DNA from: Azorinus chamasolen | Taxonomy: Eukaryota > Mollusca > Bivalvia > Cardiida > Solecurtidae | Reading direction: 5' to 3' | Assembly: GCA_963576725.1 (NCBI GenBank) | Contig: OY755237.1 | Location: forward strand, 60,999,873-61,063,872 | DNA length: 64,000 bases | In this document: positions 43,841-54,323 of the stretch, one piece after another | How positions within the stretch are numbered: the first letter of the stretch is position 1 | Layout: every line of letters begins with the position of its first letter | Position numbers and translations under genes: made by a program | The notes under the pieces: model-generated | The model's database searches: none | Seen by the model: the letters and a program-made list of their open reading frames with translations, nothing else | What the model was told of the DNA's origin: nothing

Positions 43841-44000
43841 TCCCTCATATAAACATGTTTTCGTGCATTTTCAAACAGAGTAGACCCAGATCAGCCGATT
43901 CCTATAGGACCCGTCTGTTCAGGGTCATGTCATTATAACCATTTTGCCATAAATATTAAGTAAGTACGAGTATTGATATTTGGAATAGATTCAGAACAAG
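43840..44000 (+). mobile_element. Palindromic MITE copy, partial
   Basis: CTCCCTCATATAAACATG, TTTTCAAACAGAGTAGACCCAG, ATCAGCCGATTCCTATAGGACC and GTCTGTTCAGGGTC. Confidence 0.75.
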
Positions 44001-44019
44001 GAAATTGTTAATGGATAAT

Positions 44020-44335
44020 TTGTCAAAAAACATAGCTATCCGTATAGGCTTAATGTCTTTTTTGTCAGACAATAGTGCCAATATGACATGCCTCTGGCAA
44101 AAGGTGCTATTGTCCGTTACCTGTCAGAACCTATAATTATTGGGTTTTGTGTCAAAAAGTGCTAATGTTGCATTTGTCAGAAAGCAGGGCAACCTCTTAT
44201 GAATTATACAAACAGGAACCCAGATTTAATATCCAATGTTTAAGAAAACAGTATTAATGTCCTCTATTAATGTCAAGCATCTGTTACTTGTCAGAAAACT
44301 GGACTACTGTTAATGCCATGAAGCATATGTAAAGA
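44020..44335. repeat. Satellite-like TATGTGTCAGA field, right part
   Basis: Same short alternating motifs as 41030-42150 (TTTTGTCAGACAATAGTGCC, TTTGTGTCAAAAAGTGCTAA). Confidence 0.65.
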
Positions 44336-44351
44336 AACTAAGGTGATTTGA

Positions 44352-45583
44352 TTATACCCCCACAACCTGTGGAGTGGGCTATATGGGAATCACATTGTCC
44401 GTCCGTCCGTTGTCCGTCGCTTTTTCGGGCCATTGGCTGTTTTCCTGAAAACTATATTTTATACATATTATAGGTGTTTGTAGAAAAAGTCTTCTCCATG
44501 ATTCATAACTCTTGCACAATATTGACAGAATTATGCCCCTTTTTAACTTCATATTTTGTCTCTCAATTTGGACATGCTTTTGGGACATTCCATTTTCTTG
44601 AAACTCATTTATGATATTATCTTCAAACTTAGTACACATTATAAGGATGATTGGAGATGTGCAGTCAACAAGGGTTTTAACTCTACTAACTCATTTTTGA
44701 GGGAGTTAATCCCCAATTGTTACTTTTCAGAAGCATTTGTTTTTGTCTGGAGCATAACCTCTCAAGTATTGTAGGCACAACTGTGAAACTATATTATGGA
44801 TAGAGCGTCTTGAGAGAATGTGCACAAGAGTTGTAACTCTAAATTTATCTTTGATGGAGTTATTTCCCTTTGTTACTTTTCAGAAGCATTTTCTTGTGCG
44901 GAGCATAACTTCGCAAATTTCGCAGGCACAGCTGTGAAAGTGCATGTATAGATAATGGGTGGTAAGAGGATGTGCAGTCAACAAAGGTTGTAACTCTAAA
45001 CTCATTTTCGAGGGCGTAATTCCATTTGCTACTTTTCAGAATCATTGTTTTGTCCGGAGCATAGCTTCACAACTGTGAAATTGTATGCATTGATAGATAG
45101 AGGGTGATGAGAGGTTGTGCAGTTAAAAAGGTTGTAACTCTCAATTCATTTTAAGCGAGTTATTCCCCTGAATTACTTTTCAAAAACATTTATGTCTGGA
45201 GCACAACTTCTCAAGTATTGTAGGTACAACTGTGAAACGTTATATATGGATAGAGGGTGAGGAGAGGATGTGCAGACAACAAAGACTGTAACTCTAAACC
45301 CGTTTTGGGGGGATTTATTCCCTTTGTTACTTTCGTATGATTATGTTTCGTCCAGAGCATAACTTCTCAAGTGCTACATCTACATATCTTCACCAATGAA
45401 CCTAAACTTTTGCATATGCATTTATAATGATGTGTAGATGTTTGTGACATAATTTACATGTTAGTAATTTCTTAATTGGACATTAAAATGTTTCTTTCCA
45501 CATATGTAGATGAAATGATTATTGAGTTATTCCCTATTGTATTGAAGTCATTAGATCTTTTGACAAGGTGGTGGTGGGGGTAT
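44352..45583. mobile_element. TIR element with internal 165-bp tandem repeats
   Basis: Left end TATACCCCCACAACCTGTGG, right end inverse AGGTGGTGGTGGGGGTATC. The interior has five to six copies of a unit with GGATGTGCAGTCAACAA, TTGTAACTCTAAA, TTACTTTTCAGAAGCATT, GGAGCATAACTTC and GGTGATGAGAGG. Near the left end is CCGTCCGTCCGTTGTCC. No transposase ORF. Non-autonomous. Confidence 0.7.
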
Positions 45584-47205
45584 CAATAACGTTCAGTGAT
45601 GGTTTTAGTTTTCACTAGTTTTATCAGTTTAACGCTATAAATCATCACGGCTGAAAAAATATCATTAAACTCTTTCAACACTGGTGATTATATCTGCAAA
45701 CAGATTGAACCTGAATTAGACATATTGTTTGACACTGATATAATGTCTTTAAAGAAAGTCAAGAAACTATGTCTTTATAGGGAAAATTAAACAATGATCT
45801 TGATAAATGAAATATTCCAAAATCTGAAAGGGTTAAAGGCAGACATATGACTTATATTGACGTTTGCACGAGCTGCAGTAATTTAATCAAGGGTGTTATG
45901 ATGTCCTTGTATCGCTCAACCAGATGTATCATGTATCATCAAATTTAGTACAAGCCTATCATCTAGGAAATAATCCATTCTGCAGTTTAATCGCAGATGT
46001 CTTTTCAATAAGGTGTTCCCATAAAAATTTAAAAGAAGGCTATCTAAGCATCACTCCTAGATAAGTATTGTCAAATCACTGGTAAAGGAGAAGTGATTGT
46101 TCATTAAAAGCAATAGCTACTCTGATCTATTTAGTCAGGATATTTGAAACACTTATATTATTTCAAATGAGGGTCAAATGAACATCTTTATTGTGAACTT
46201 CGGTAGAAATTCACACAATTGTTTAGGAGATGTCATTTAAAGAAACTGCTTATTGAATTGTTAAGCTCCAGTGACCTAATTATTTAAACATTTGTGAAAA
46301 TCTGATAAAAGGTCAACTAGGAATAATGCATGTAAAATGCTTGAAATCAAATTAGCAGTTTAAGAGATGTCATTTGATAAAATTGTCATTTAAATCTGCT
46401 TTAGCTCATTTGAACTACTTATGCAGCAGCCCCGAATAAATTATAAATTCTAATAGGGGTCACACATAGATCATTTCTATAAAATTAGGTGGGGTTTTCG
46501 TCTTTTGAAGAAATTATCAGATAAAAGTTACGTTTAGCTCTTGTGACCTATTTCTTCAGTGGACCAGGACAAAATTTTCAAAAGGAATATTGAGCCTCTG
46601 ACATTTGGTGAGAATCCAATCAGTGGTTAAGGATGTGTCGTTTTAAGAACTCGTTCATTAAAAACTATCTTTGCTATATTGATCTATTTATGCAATAGAC
46701 CGGAACAATTTCGTTACCTTGCTAGATATGGCACTTAAAGATATTGTTTGTTAAAAGCTGTTTCAAGTTCTGGTGACTTAATCATGTAGTAGACTCGAAT
46801 ATGCTTTAGACAAGAAGATTTTTAAAGATTGTCTATAAGGTTACATAAGGAAATCTAGCCAAACCCTTGGCGGCCATGTTCTTTTAGATATCAACATGGT
46901 TTTATCCATTTTCGTAGAGGGTCACAAGAAGGATATCCCTATCAAATATCATTCAATTCTGAACACCAGTTTGGGAGATGTCTAAAGACAATTTTATTTT
47001 GGTTGCCATGGCAACCAGTGTTCTATATGGATCCAGATTATTTTTAGAATTTGATAGAACAAAACACAAAGATCACTTCCGTTAAGTTTGGTAACATTCT
47101 GCCACGTGGTTTAATGCAATTGTTGACAGACGGACGAACGGATGAACGAACGCCAGCTGGTTAGCGATCACAAAATATCACCTGAGATACAAAGAGGGCA
47201 AGAAA
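45584..47205. repeat. Degenerate repeat field with TTTAGCTC(A/T) and GTGACCTA blocks
   Basis: Units of about 150 bp with GATGTCATTTAA-GAAA, TTTTAGCTC(A/T)-GTGAC, TTATGCAGTAGACC and a GGTCAACTAGG-AT block repeat through the interval; the final part (46850-47160) matches the 37-38 kb field and ends in GACAGACGGACGAACGG. Confidence 0.65.
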
Positions 47206-47985
47206 ATGAGAACAGAATACAGAAAGCATGTACAGGTGTGCATTTGTCCTTGATACAAAATGTTCCCATGACGATTCATTGAATTTCTATTATTAGTTGG
47301 TGAGAAATCACGTAGACAAGTGCTGGAAGTACAGACTAAATGACTATGTTAAAATTCCATAGCTTCTTTGACCAACGTATGCAGCAGAGTAATTCCACAA
47401 ACATAAATCTGATATATTACCTATTAATCATTACTGGATTGTTTGATCAAATGAGAAAATAATATTTAAGAAGGCAGCTCTAAAATATAGTTTTAGCTCA
47501 AATGGTCTATTTATACTACAGACTATATACAAAGCCTTTACAAAGGACCATCTAAGGTTCATCATATTGCATACAAAGATTTAGGGGATGATGTTTAACA
47601 ACATTATTCGTTAAAATATATGAGTCCCGCTCCAGGAAAACCGGGCCTAATGACAACATTTTCGAATTTGACTTTTTTGCTGAAAAGTGAAGTCGAGGTA
47701 TTTCAATACACTATGACGAAAACCGTATCTCAATTTGACAAATACTTTTAATTTTAAAGCGATTTAAACCATATACGTATAACAATAAAAATACAAGTTT
47801 GTAACGTCAATGTGACGTCGCGCATTTCATAACTCGCACAAGAATCTACTGACGTTCAGTACTGTTGAAAACTGATATAGTTGAGGTGTGACGGAGAGTT
47901 ACTGGCTATTCATCTGGACCGAAGCTGTATTTAAAGGTTGTCAATATAAATGATTGGCAAGGAAAGAGTTAAATGTCATTTAGTC
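47206..47985. other. Intron sequence, continuing old repeat, then unique AT-rich
   Basis: 47380-47640 still has repeat-field motifs. 47650-47985 has no repeat match in this window and no splice-bounded ORF; it is the 3' flank of the ORF at 48007. Confidence 0.4.
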
Positions 47986-47990
47986 TGAAT

Positions 47991-47996
47991 TTTATT
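47991..47996 (-). terminator. Poly(A) signal AATAAA behind the 48007 ORF
   Basis: Minus-strand AATAAA, ten bases after the TAA stop at 48007-48009. The spacing fits a genuine but very short 3' UTR. Confidence 0.55.
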
Positions 47997-48006
47997 GACG
48001 CGCGTG

Positions 48007-48276
48007 TTACTCGGCCATGTCGGCTGGTGGCAGTGGACACGTGTTGTCTTGATGCTGCTGACGCACGAACGGTCTAACTGTCTTATATAAGTATGTTTGT
48101 CTCTGCATCGATAGCCCAGCTAGAGGTAAAATTTTCGGCAAACTGTCTGGAAACTGAGCCCTAGGTTTCAGCACAGAGATATCATGTTCTGTCGCGTCAC
48201 TTTCGGTCTTTACAACCATATTATGTTTAACTCCTCTAACCTTCATATGAAACAACTGGAACAATTTATAAAACAT
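48007..48276 (-). CDS. ORF with own poly(A) signal, unknown protein
   Basis: An 89-codon minus-strand frame with base composition richer in GC than its surroundings. It encodes Lys-Pro-Arg-Ala-Gln-Phe-Pro-Asp-Ser-Leu-Pro, then Met-Gln-Arg-Gln-Thr-Tyr-Leu-Tyr-Lys-Thr-Val-Arg-Pro-Phe-Val and Cys-Pro-Leu-Pro-Pro near the end. The first ten or so codons fall in the edge of the repeat at 48255-48530, so the true start lies elsewhere, or the ORF was cut by that repeat. It is either the terminal exon of another gene, the 3' end of an unassigned mobile element, or a retrocopy. Family not recognised. Confidence 0.45.
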   Translation of the reverse strand: MFYKLFQLFHMKVRGVKHNMVVKTESDATEHDISVLKPRAQFPDSLPKILPLAGLSMQRQTYLYKTVRPFVRQQHQDNTCPLPPADMAE

Positions 48277-48530
48277 TGCGAGGGATTCCTGTGAAGTTTG
48301 ATCTTATTACATTCAGAGGTTTGGGTATTTATGTTTAAAGGAAATTGTTTAAATCATAGTTTAGCTCCTGTAACCTATACAGGTACAAAGGACTGGAACC
48401 AATTATATAAATGTCATTAAAGTCTATTTAAGGATAATTCCTATGGTATTTGGTTACATTCTAATCAGGTGTTTGGGATATTTTGTTCAAATGCAAAGTT
48501 TGTGAAAACATATTTGGATTCTAAGACCTA
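48255..48530. repeat. Degenerate repeat unit of the 45.6-47.2 kb type
   Basis: GAACAATTTATAAAACATTG, GTGAAGTTTGATCTTATT, TTTAGCTCCTGTAACCTA and GACTGGAACC match the field above. Confidence 0.6.
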
Positions 48531-48629
48531 ATATGCAATCGACCTGAATCAAGCGTTATTATATGCAATCGACCTGATTTATGCGTAATTATACTGATTG
48601 TGTGTTGTATGTGACTTTCTACTGTATGT

Positions 48630-48940
48630 AACCCCCCAGTGACTTTTGTCACTGACCGTTCCAAGGCGGTACTTCCATCTTCCCCCTATTGTATGTTCGT
48701 CTCTTGATGTTTTTATAGTTATGTACATTTGCTGTTTTCTTGTGTTGCTGTTCGGGCGACTGTTTGTTCTGTATGTGGTGTTTCCTGCATTACTCATTTT
48801 TTGTACTTTTCTACTGTATGTATGTGGGTGTATGAGTATAAATTGCTATATAAATTGCTTTCAGTATGTGTTTTGGTGATGGTGGCGTTTTGTGTGTGGC
48901 TTTTCCCGCTTGACTTTACTACTTTCTCAATTATATAGAA
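48630..48940 (+). repeat. Tail-family copy, both halves
   Basis: CCCCAGTGACTTTTGTC, CACTGACCGTTCCAAGG, CGGTACTTCCATC, a deletion in the TTTGTCTTTGTG block, TTTCCTGCATTACTC, then the second half TGTATGTGGGTGTATG, GTTTTGGTGATGGTGGCG and CTTGACTTTACTAC. Confidence 0.9.
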
Positions 48941-49255
48941 AAGCCCATAGATCATTCCAGTGAAGTTTGGTGAAAGTACATTTATAGTTGAGGAGATGTT
49001 AACCTTTTCTCCGTGGACATTGTTTTATGGATTTAATACTGCAATGGATTATGCATTAACAAGGAAAACATTTTCTGTGACAGAATCTTCAGAATTACAT
49101 AAGCAAACAGAACAGGTCATGATCAGAATTCTACATGAGCTGTGTAATCTATGTCTACTCTTTCTGCAAAGGCGAATAAAGTTGTCGAAATGAAGGACAA
49201 TGAAGCAGTATAACAGATGAACAATGACAGACACAGATCGATCCCAATAGCTTAC

Positions 49256-49492
49256 CTTGGCATGTTGTGCCAGGTGAGCCAATAAGTGAAACATACAAAA
49301 CAGCCCCTCTTCTCTCTTTGTACTTTTTGCCAGCTACTATGGTGCTTTGTATGAGAACAGAAACACGCTGTGTGTAAAAAAAGTCCGTGTAACAATACTG
49401 CCATGTATGACATCATCTTAAGAGACTGGCTCGTGGTCAAGAAAGATGACTTCGAGTTTCACCGCCAGATTATCTTTCTACTGAATTGATGT
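49256..49492 (-). CDS. Candidate first coding exon of the RNF213-like gene
   Basis: Minus strand, acceptor TTTTTTTGTCTCAG (strong), donor CCAAG|GTAAGC. All three frames have stops before ATGATG at 49411-49416 (preceded by AAG, a good start context), after which one frame runs open to the donor, ending with two codon bases, exactly what exon 38427-38594 needs. That frame gives a Cys/His-rich N-terminus with a hydrophobic stretch. Another frame (Val-Ser-Val-Leu-Ile-Gln-Ser-Thr-Ile-Val-Ala-Gly-Lys-Lys) looks more protein-like but ends in the wrong phase. So: an exon is likely, its reading frame is uncertain. Confidence 0.45.
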
Positions 49493-49865
49493 CTGAGACA
49501 AAAAATAATGAGTGAGATTATTATAGAATCATACATTTTATAGTTGAAATCTTTGTTGTAAATTTAATTTAAGTACAAGTCCGATGCCTTCTTTTATGTA
49601 GGTACATCATTATACATGTACGTCTGATCATAACAGAAGCATATGTTGCAACTAAGTATTTGCAATTGTACTATCATTTAGTTCTCGTCACGTTAGTGGA
49701 ATTAAGATTCAGCTGCAACATAAATTTGTTTTTATTAGCCCTTTGAATGTGGGATAGGAAATAGCTAGCACTTACAAACAGTGTAGTTCACGATCATGGA
49801 AAAGTACTATGATCAGAGTATATAATGTTTATCATTAAAAATCACTCAATGTATTTAACACTTAC

Positions 49866-49894
49866 GCTGTATCGTGCTTTGTTGTACTGTTGGT
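49866..49894 (-). other. Candidate 29-bp leader exon
   Basis: Acceptor TTTTTTTGTATTTACAG and donor ACAGC|GTAAGTG on the minus strand are both close to consensus and only 29 bp apart. If exon 49256-49492 is the first coding exon, this one is 5' untranslated. All three frames are open, so a coding role is not excluded. Confidence 0.4.
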
Positions 49895-50640
49895 CTGTAA
49901 ATACAAAAAAACGCAATCATTACTGGTGTTGTTCCCATTATTGATTATGATCGACGATTGATCCAAAAAGTATTTTAAAAGTACTATTGATACTAGTTTT
50001 GCCATAATCGATTAATTGTATTGTATTTTTAGGCGATTCTAATCAATTGGTATGTCATACTGTTTCGTTAACACAAAAAGCTTAAGCATTTAAATATATC
50101 CTTTATCTTGAACTATGTTGAAAATAATCGATTATTACTCGATCAGCGATTGGTTGCATCAAACCAATAATCAACAGAAAAAATTGGTCCGAATCCCTGG
50201 ATTAATCATTACCCAGTCTTAACTCATATATTAAGCAATTACGGCAGTTATATCAGACACAGGTTCCAAAATTCCATACAAATGTCACACTAATTATGTC
50301 CCTAAATTCACAAAGTACTTACCAGCTGTAAATATATACTGGAAATTTCAAAGCAATAAATGTCTTCTAGCTGTATACATGTATAATAATTTCAAGCCAT
50401 TAGGCATCAAATGTCCTTTGAAGTAGGCATTGTATGACAACAGGGGTGTACAACATATTTGAATGCCGCTTGTCATGTAGAACAAAGTGGCCTTATAAAA
50501 GTTTACCACTTATTTACCGGTATATCTTCCAAATCCTTAAATATTAATAACAGTTAAAAAGCAAGTGTTCGTATTATTTGTGTTAATTTTACCAAATAAG
50601 TCTTTCTGACTAGTTGACTTGACAAATTGAAAATATAACA
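49895..50640. other. AT-rich stretch, nothing recognised
   Basis: Contains several ATCGATTAATTG/ATAATCGATTA palindromic scraps (49940-50200). No exon. Confidence 0.4.
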
Positions 50641-50654
50641 ATTATCTAGTACAG

Positions 50655-50895
50655 TACAAGCCACGCGGACTTTCTGTTTTCCGCGGCCCATCGCAATTTT
50701 ATCCAACGCGGACAAGGGTATTTTTGTCCGCGCTGATATGCGGTCTTCCGCAATCGAGCGCGGGTTGTGATGGGTCCGCGCTGGTCCCTCCACAGGGACA
50801 CTCGTCGCCGGGCGCGATCGTTATCACCGCAGGTCGCGGTGGTATCATCGTTGACCACTGTGTACCACTGCGGATTGCGCTGGACCTTACCTGGA
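50655..50895. promoter_or_regulatory. CpG-rich island-like segment
   Basis: A sharp rise in GC and CpG content (GCGCGG, CCGCGG, GCGCGATCG) within AT-rich surroundings, between the candidate leader exon and the plus-strand promoter-like region. On the minus strand a TATAAAAGG (about 50917-50925) and a donor-like CAATCCAG|GTAAGG lie next to it. It might be a promoter of the minus-strand gene, but a GC-rich repeat is an equal possibility. ORFs on both strands are probably composition effects. Confidence 0.35.
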
Positions 50896-51413
50896 TTGAT
50901 ATTTATATCCTTTTCATCCTTTTATATCCATTTTCACAGCTTATCTTTCTCTTTACATGTACATACAAATATATACATCCACATTTTGCAAAATTGATAT
51001 GAAATGTATGAAATAAAACACTCGAGAAATGGTTCGTTTAGACTAATTCCAAACCGAAACTGTTCTGCATTCGGCAAACACAAATTAATTCATCCATTAT
51101 TTTTGGCGCGTTTGATTGTACTGGAATATAACCTGTCCGTGAATTGTCTGATTCGTTTCTGCATAATATGGGTACGATATTCTAGTATGCTTTCTATTTC
51201 AATTATTTGTTGTTCAATACGCAAGATGTTTTATATAGAAACACGGAACACCCGTTAAACACAAAACACACACACAATAAGTTACTAGGTTGTATAACTT
51301 GTATCAGGTTTGCATACGTTTGTGCACATTGTTAGTGAATTCATCTTCATTTCGACTCTATGTTTTAGGTTCCAATTCTAATTCCCAATCGATTTTGTTT
51401 TCAGTTTCAGCAC

Positions 51414-51605
51414 GAAGTAAATACAGACGGAGTGGCATCGAGTCGATCTGGTCAAAAATGCTGTCGTTCAAAATTAATCAACCAATCAGAGCGCAGCATC
51501 TTATTGTTGACTAAGGACGCCATTGAGGAAAAGCGTGAAATTGCTCGCAAATTTAAGCCGATTTCACCTGTATTGAAGTCTCGAATCGATAGCTTTTTTG
51601 TGTGA
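51414..51605 (+). CDS. Candidate plus-strand exon, unknown protein
   Basis: After acceptor TTTTGTTTTCAGTTTCAG a frame is open for 63 codons to TGA (51603-51605). It encodes Glu-Val-Asn-Thr-Asp-Gly-Val-Ala-Ser, later Glu-Glu-Lys-Arg-Glu-Ile-Ala-Arg-Lys-Phe-Lys-Pro-Ile-Ser-Pro-Val-Leu and ends Arg-Ile-Asp-Ser-Phe-Phe-Val. The last block resembles the I-x-x-F-F part of a PCNA-binding motif but lacks the glutamine. AATAAA occurs at about 51778. The same DNA has promoter-like elements, so a noncoding reading is also possible. Confidence 0.3.
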   Translation, partial: EVNTDGVASSRSGQKCCRSKLINQSERSILLLTKDAIEEKREIARKFKPISPVLKSRIDSFFV

Positions 51606-51735
51606 AAGTGTTTGGTAAGTATTACTTTCTTTCATGGGTCCTTGTTTATGGTGCAAAATATTTTAGTTGATTTTTTTTTTGGAGGCGGAAATGAACCTGT
51701 CATTTTCAGTGCGTCCGAACTGTTGACAAAATGGC
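51480..51735 (+). promoter_or_regulatory. Promoter-like motifs (CCAAT box, YY1-type box)
   Basis: AACCAATCAGAG at 51478-51490 is a strong NF-Y (CCAAT) consensus. About 135 bp downstream is a consensus donor, GTTTG|GTAAGTA (51613), and at 51727-51738 AAAATGGCGGC matches the YY1 motif that sits just after many transcription starts. Together they suggest a plus-strand transcription start in 51500-51720. No TATA box. Confidence 0.35.
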
Positions 51736-52324
51736 GGCAATGGTCGAAAAATTAGTTTAGCTTTCATATGGTTTGATAATAAAAGTAAGTTTATTGAAAT
51801 ATGTGGTTGCTTATACTTAGTCAAGTGCTTCTGAAGACTATGAACTAATGCATGGTCCATATTTAATCGAAATTTGTGTAGAGATTACGTGTAAACTTAG
51901 CTGTGAAAATGACGATTTTTAGCTATATTGCCATTTCACTGAGGATCGCTTTCCTAATACCGTGGAATCGGGAAACACTAAGGCTTACTTCTCGTATATT
52001 ATTTTCATTCAGCGTGAATTGTGATGAAATGCAAATATGTTGAATTAATGCATGGTATATTTTTTAAACGATTAATTGGACGATACTCGTATAATCGTGG
52101 ATTGAAAAAGAGCGATGTACAATAAAATTTTAAAGTGGTTTTGAAAAAAATACCATAGAATTTATACATTGTTTGTGACAAATGAGTAATTATTTTCAGT
52201 TAGTAAGTGTAGAAAAGGAACCTAAATAGTATGTGGTCAGTAAACAGAGCAGACCCCCTGATTAAACAGTCTCTTTTTGAGCAATCTGATATGAATAGCA
52301 AAGGTGTTCTATTCTGTTAATTTG

Positions 52325-53080
52325 TGAATGCTGGAATGGTCCATCATTGTTTAACTGTAGATTTTATTCATTATAATTATAAGACTTATATTTGCTAGAT
52401 TATTTTGCTTAATAAACAGTGAAGACTCTGACCAGAGGGTTGTTTTTTAGCTATTGTGTCATTTTTACCACACACCGTCTGGGTCTACAGTGTTTTTAAT
52501 GTCAGTACTCTTGATTCCTGCGTTCAAAGATTTTAACAATACAAAGTAACAAACTAGAATGCATGAAAATAAATTGTTTAGACATTTTGAGACTACATGT
52601 ATATTATTACATTACCAACCTAGCCTAAATACTGCTAATTTGCAGAATAGACCTATGAACCGATCAAATGTGCCAGATGGTCAGTAAATCCCCTATGTTA
52701 TCAGCAGGGGACAAGGGTCAGTGATCACAAACTGCCATCTATCACACACTTCCTTATCAACAAAGCAATTAATTATTACGTAACAGGAAAGCTTTCAAAT
52801 GAGACAAATACCAAACAATGTGCCAATTATCTAAAGTTCTGATTTGTTATTTTGCCAAAAATAGAAAAAAAACTATTCTGACTAATTAGATCTATAGTTA
52901 GGCATAATTAAACCCCAACGATTGAGATAAATTTAAAAAAAAAATAGATAATGATGAATTCTAGTTCTAAAGATAGTTTAGATTTATATGATCTAGATCT
53001 ATCCTAAAACACTTTTACTGGATCTGCTACGGTACTGTACATCCATTTTACAACACATAAATGACCCCAACGGGACGGTA
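52325..53080. repeat. Left arm of a 0.7-kb inverted repeat
   Basis: Inverse of 59085-59815, at roughly 80% identity by eye. Paired landmarks: CCAGATGGTCAGTAAATCCCC with its inverse at about 59465-59490, CTATCACACACT with AGTGTGTGATAG (59410), GTAATAATT/AATTATTACGTAACAGG (52775/59385), TAATTAGATCTATAG with its inverse (52885/59265). Confidence 0.8.
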
Positions 53081-53237
53081 TATCTTGATTAATATCTGGA
53101 TCTTTTTAAAATAGAACGAGAATTAAAATTTTAAATGCTGTTGATCTAAAGTATTCGACATATCAGGTGTGTCCAACAAATAAAGAAATCTCCCAATTCC
53201 GAAAAGTTCAGCTGGAAATTTATACGGGCATTCCTTT

Positions 53238-53475
53238 AAGCCTCATATAAACCTGTTTTTACGCATTTGCAAATGGAGTAGACCCAGGTCAGACGGCTCC
53301 TATAGGAGTTGTCTGATCAGGGTCTGCTCTGTTTGCTTATGGAATTTGAAAGATCTGTTTCTTTATTTTTTTCAAAATGGCTACCATGTTCCACCTTCGG
53401 TTATAACTGTTTTGTCCTTGAATATTCAGTAGGTATTGCAATTTGGAATAAACATAGAATAGGGAAAGGGTTAAA
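53238..53475 (+). mobile_element. Palindromic MITE copy, near complete
   Basis: CCTCATATAAACCTG, CATTTGCAAATGGAGTAG, hairpin CAGACGGCTCCTATAGGAGTTGTCTG, TCTGCTCTGTTTGCTTATGG, AAATGGCTACCATG, TTGAATATTCAGTAGG, and GAATAGGGAAAGGGTTAA at the end. Confidence 0.9.
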
Positions 53476-53669
53476 AGGGTATGGTACTCCATATACCCAG
53501 ATCAGCCTTCTTCTAAGGTGTAAGACCTGACCAGTCTTCAAAATTTTACTATTTCCCAGCTTGAAAAACAATGTTGATCTGGATATGCCTTTCGGATACA
53601 GTGATCTGGGGGTATACCGTTTGTAGTGCTGTAAGACATATTTTCTTAAATAATTTTGTTTCTTGTTTC

Positions 53670-53752
53670 AGACACACCAGAATCGGACACTTTCCTGGCA
53701 GAATTGTTGTCACCCACATTCTTTCTGTTAGACGACGAAAGTCTGAATATAT
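53670..53752 (+). CDS. Candidate plus-strand exon, two readings
   Basis: A strong acceptor, TTTCTTGTTTCAG, precedes an open region. One frame gives an acidic C-terminus, Thr-Pro-Glu-Ser-Asp-Thr-Phe-Leu-Ala-Glu-Leu-Leu-Ser-Pro, ending Asp-Asp-Glu-Ser-Leu-Asn-Ile and TAG at 53750-53752. A second frame stays open for another 125 bp to 53876. AATAAA at about 54215 would be the poly(A) signal. A coding partner exon upstream was not established. Confidence 0.35.
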
Positions 53753-54292
53753 AGGTGGTAGTCAGGCATTAGCTCCATATCCAGGAAATACACGTCGGCA
53801 TATCTTGTTGCCTGATATTGACACTGTTCATATGATAAATGGAAGAAGTCTGTATGTTTCTAATTTGGTGATATAACCTTTGCCATTTCGCTATTTTGCA
53901 AGCAGAAAGGAAAGGGTTAAACAGTGTCATCATTTGCAAAGTGTCTGAAATGTGTTAGTGTCGATGCACTTTTTATGTTCTGTGCATGGTGTAAATATGG
54001 ATTAACTAGTCTCTATGTTTCTGATGGGAATACATGTATACAAACATATATTAACTTATTTGTGAGTACAATTCGGTTTATCTCCCAGCACCTCTCCATT
54101 TTTTCATCATAGTTGAAGTTTTATTAAATGTGTGTATCAACATTTCTGAAGTTTGATATACAGCTCATCAGACCTTGTCACCTGCTGCTGCACTTTTACA
54201 TGATTCTTAACTTTGAATAAATGGAGAGAAAAAAATCACTGCATGATTTAACCTAATTCACTTGTGTCCATAATCATTTTTTGTCTTTACAG

Positions 54293-54323
54293 AGTTCTAG
54301 GCAGCAACCATATGGTTCAGAGG
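54293..54323 (+). other. Candidate 30-bp microexon
   Basis: TTTTTGTCTTTACAG before and CAGAG|GTAAAA after about 30 bp (AGTTCTAGGCAG...). Phase 0 to 0 in one frame. Weak, listed because both sites are good. Confidence 0.25.

Noticed and set aside
44352..45583. Regular repeats considered as a CRISPR array
   Set aside because: Units are 165 bp, diverged, without distinct spacers, in a eukaryotic setting.
50554..50858. Minus-strand ORFs in the CpG-rich segment
   Set aside because: Overlapping frames on both strands are open because GC-rich sequence lacks stops; no motif or splice support.
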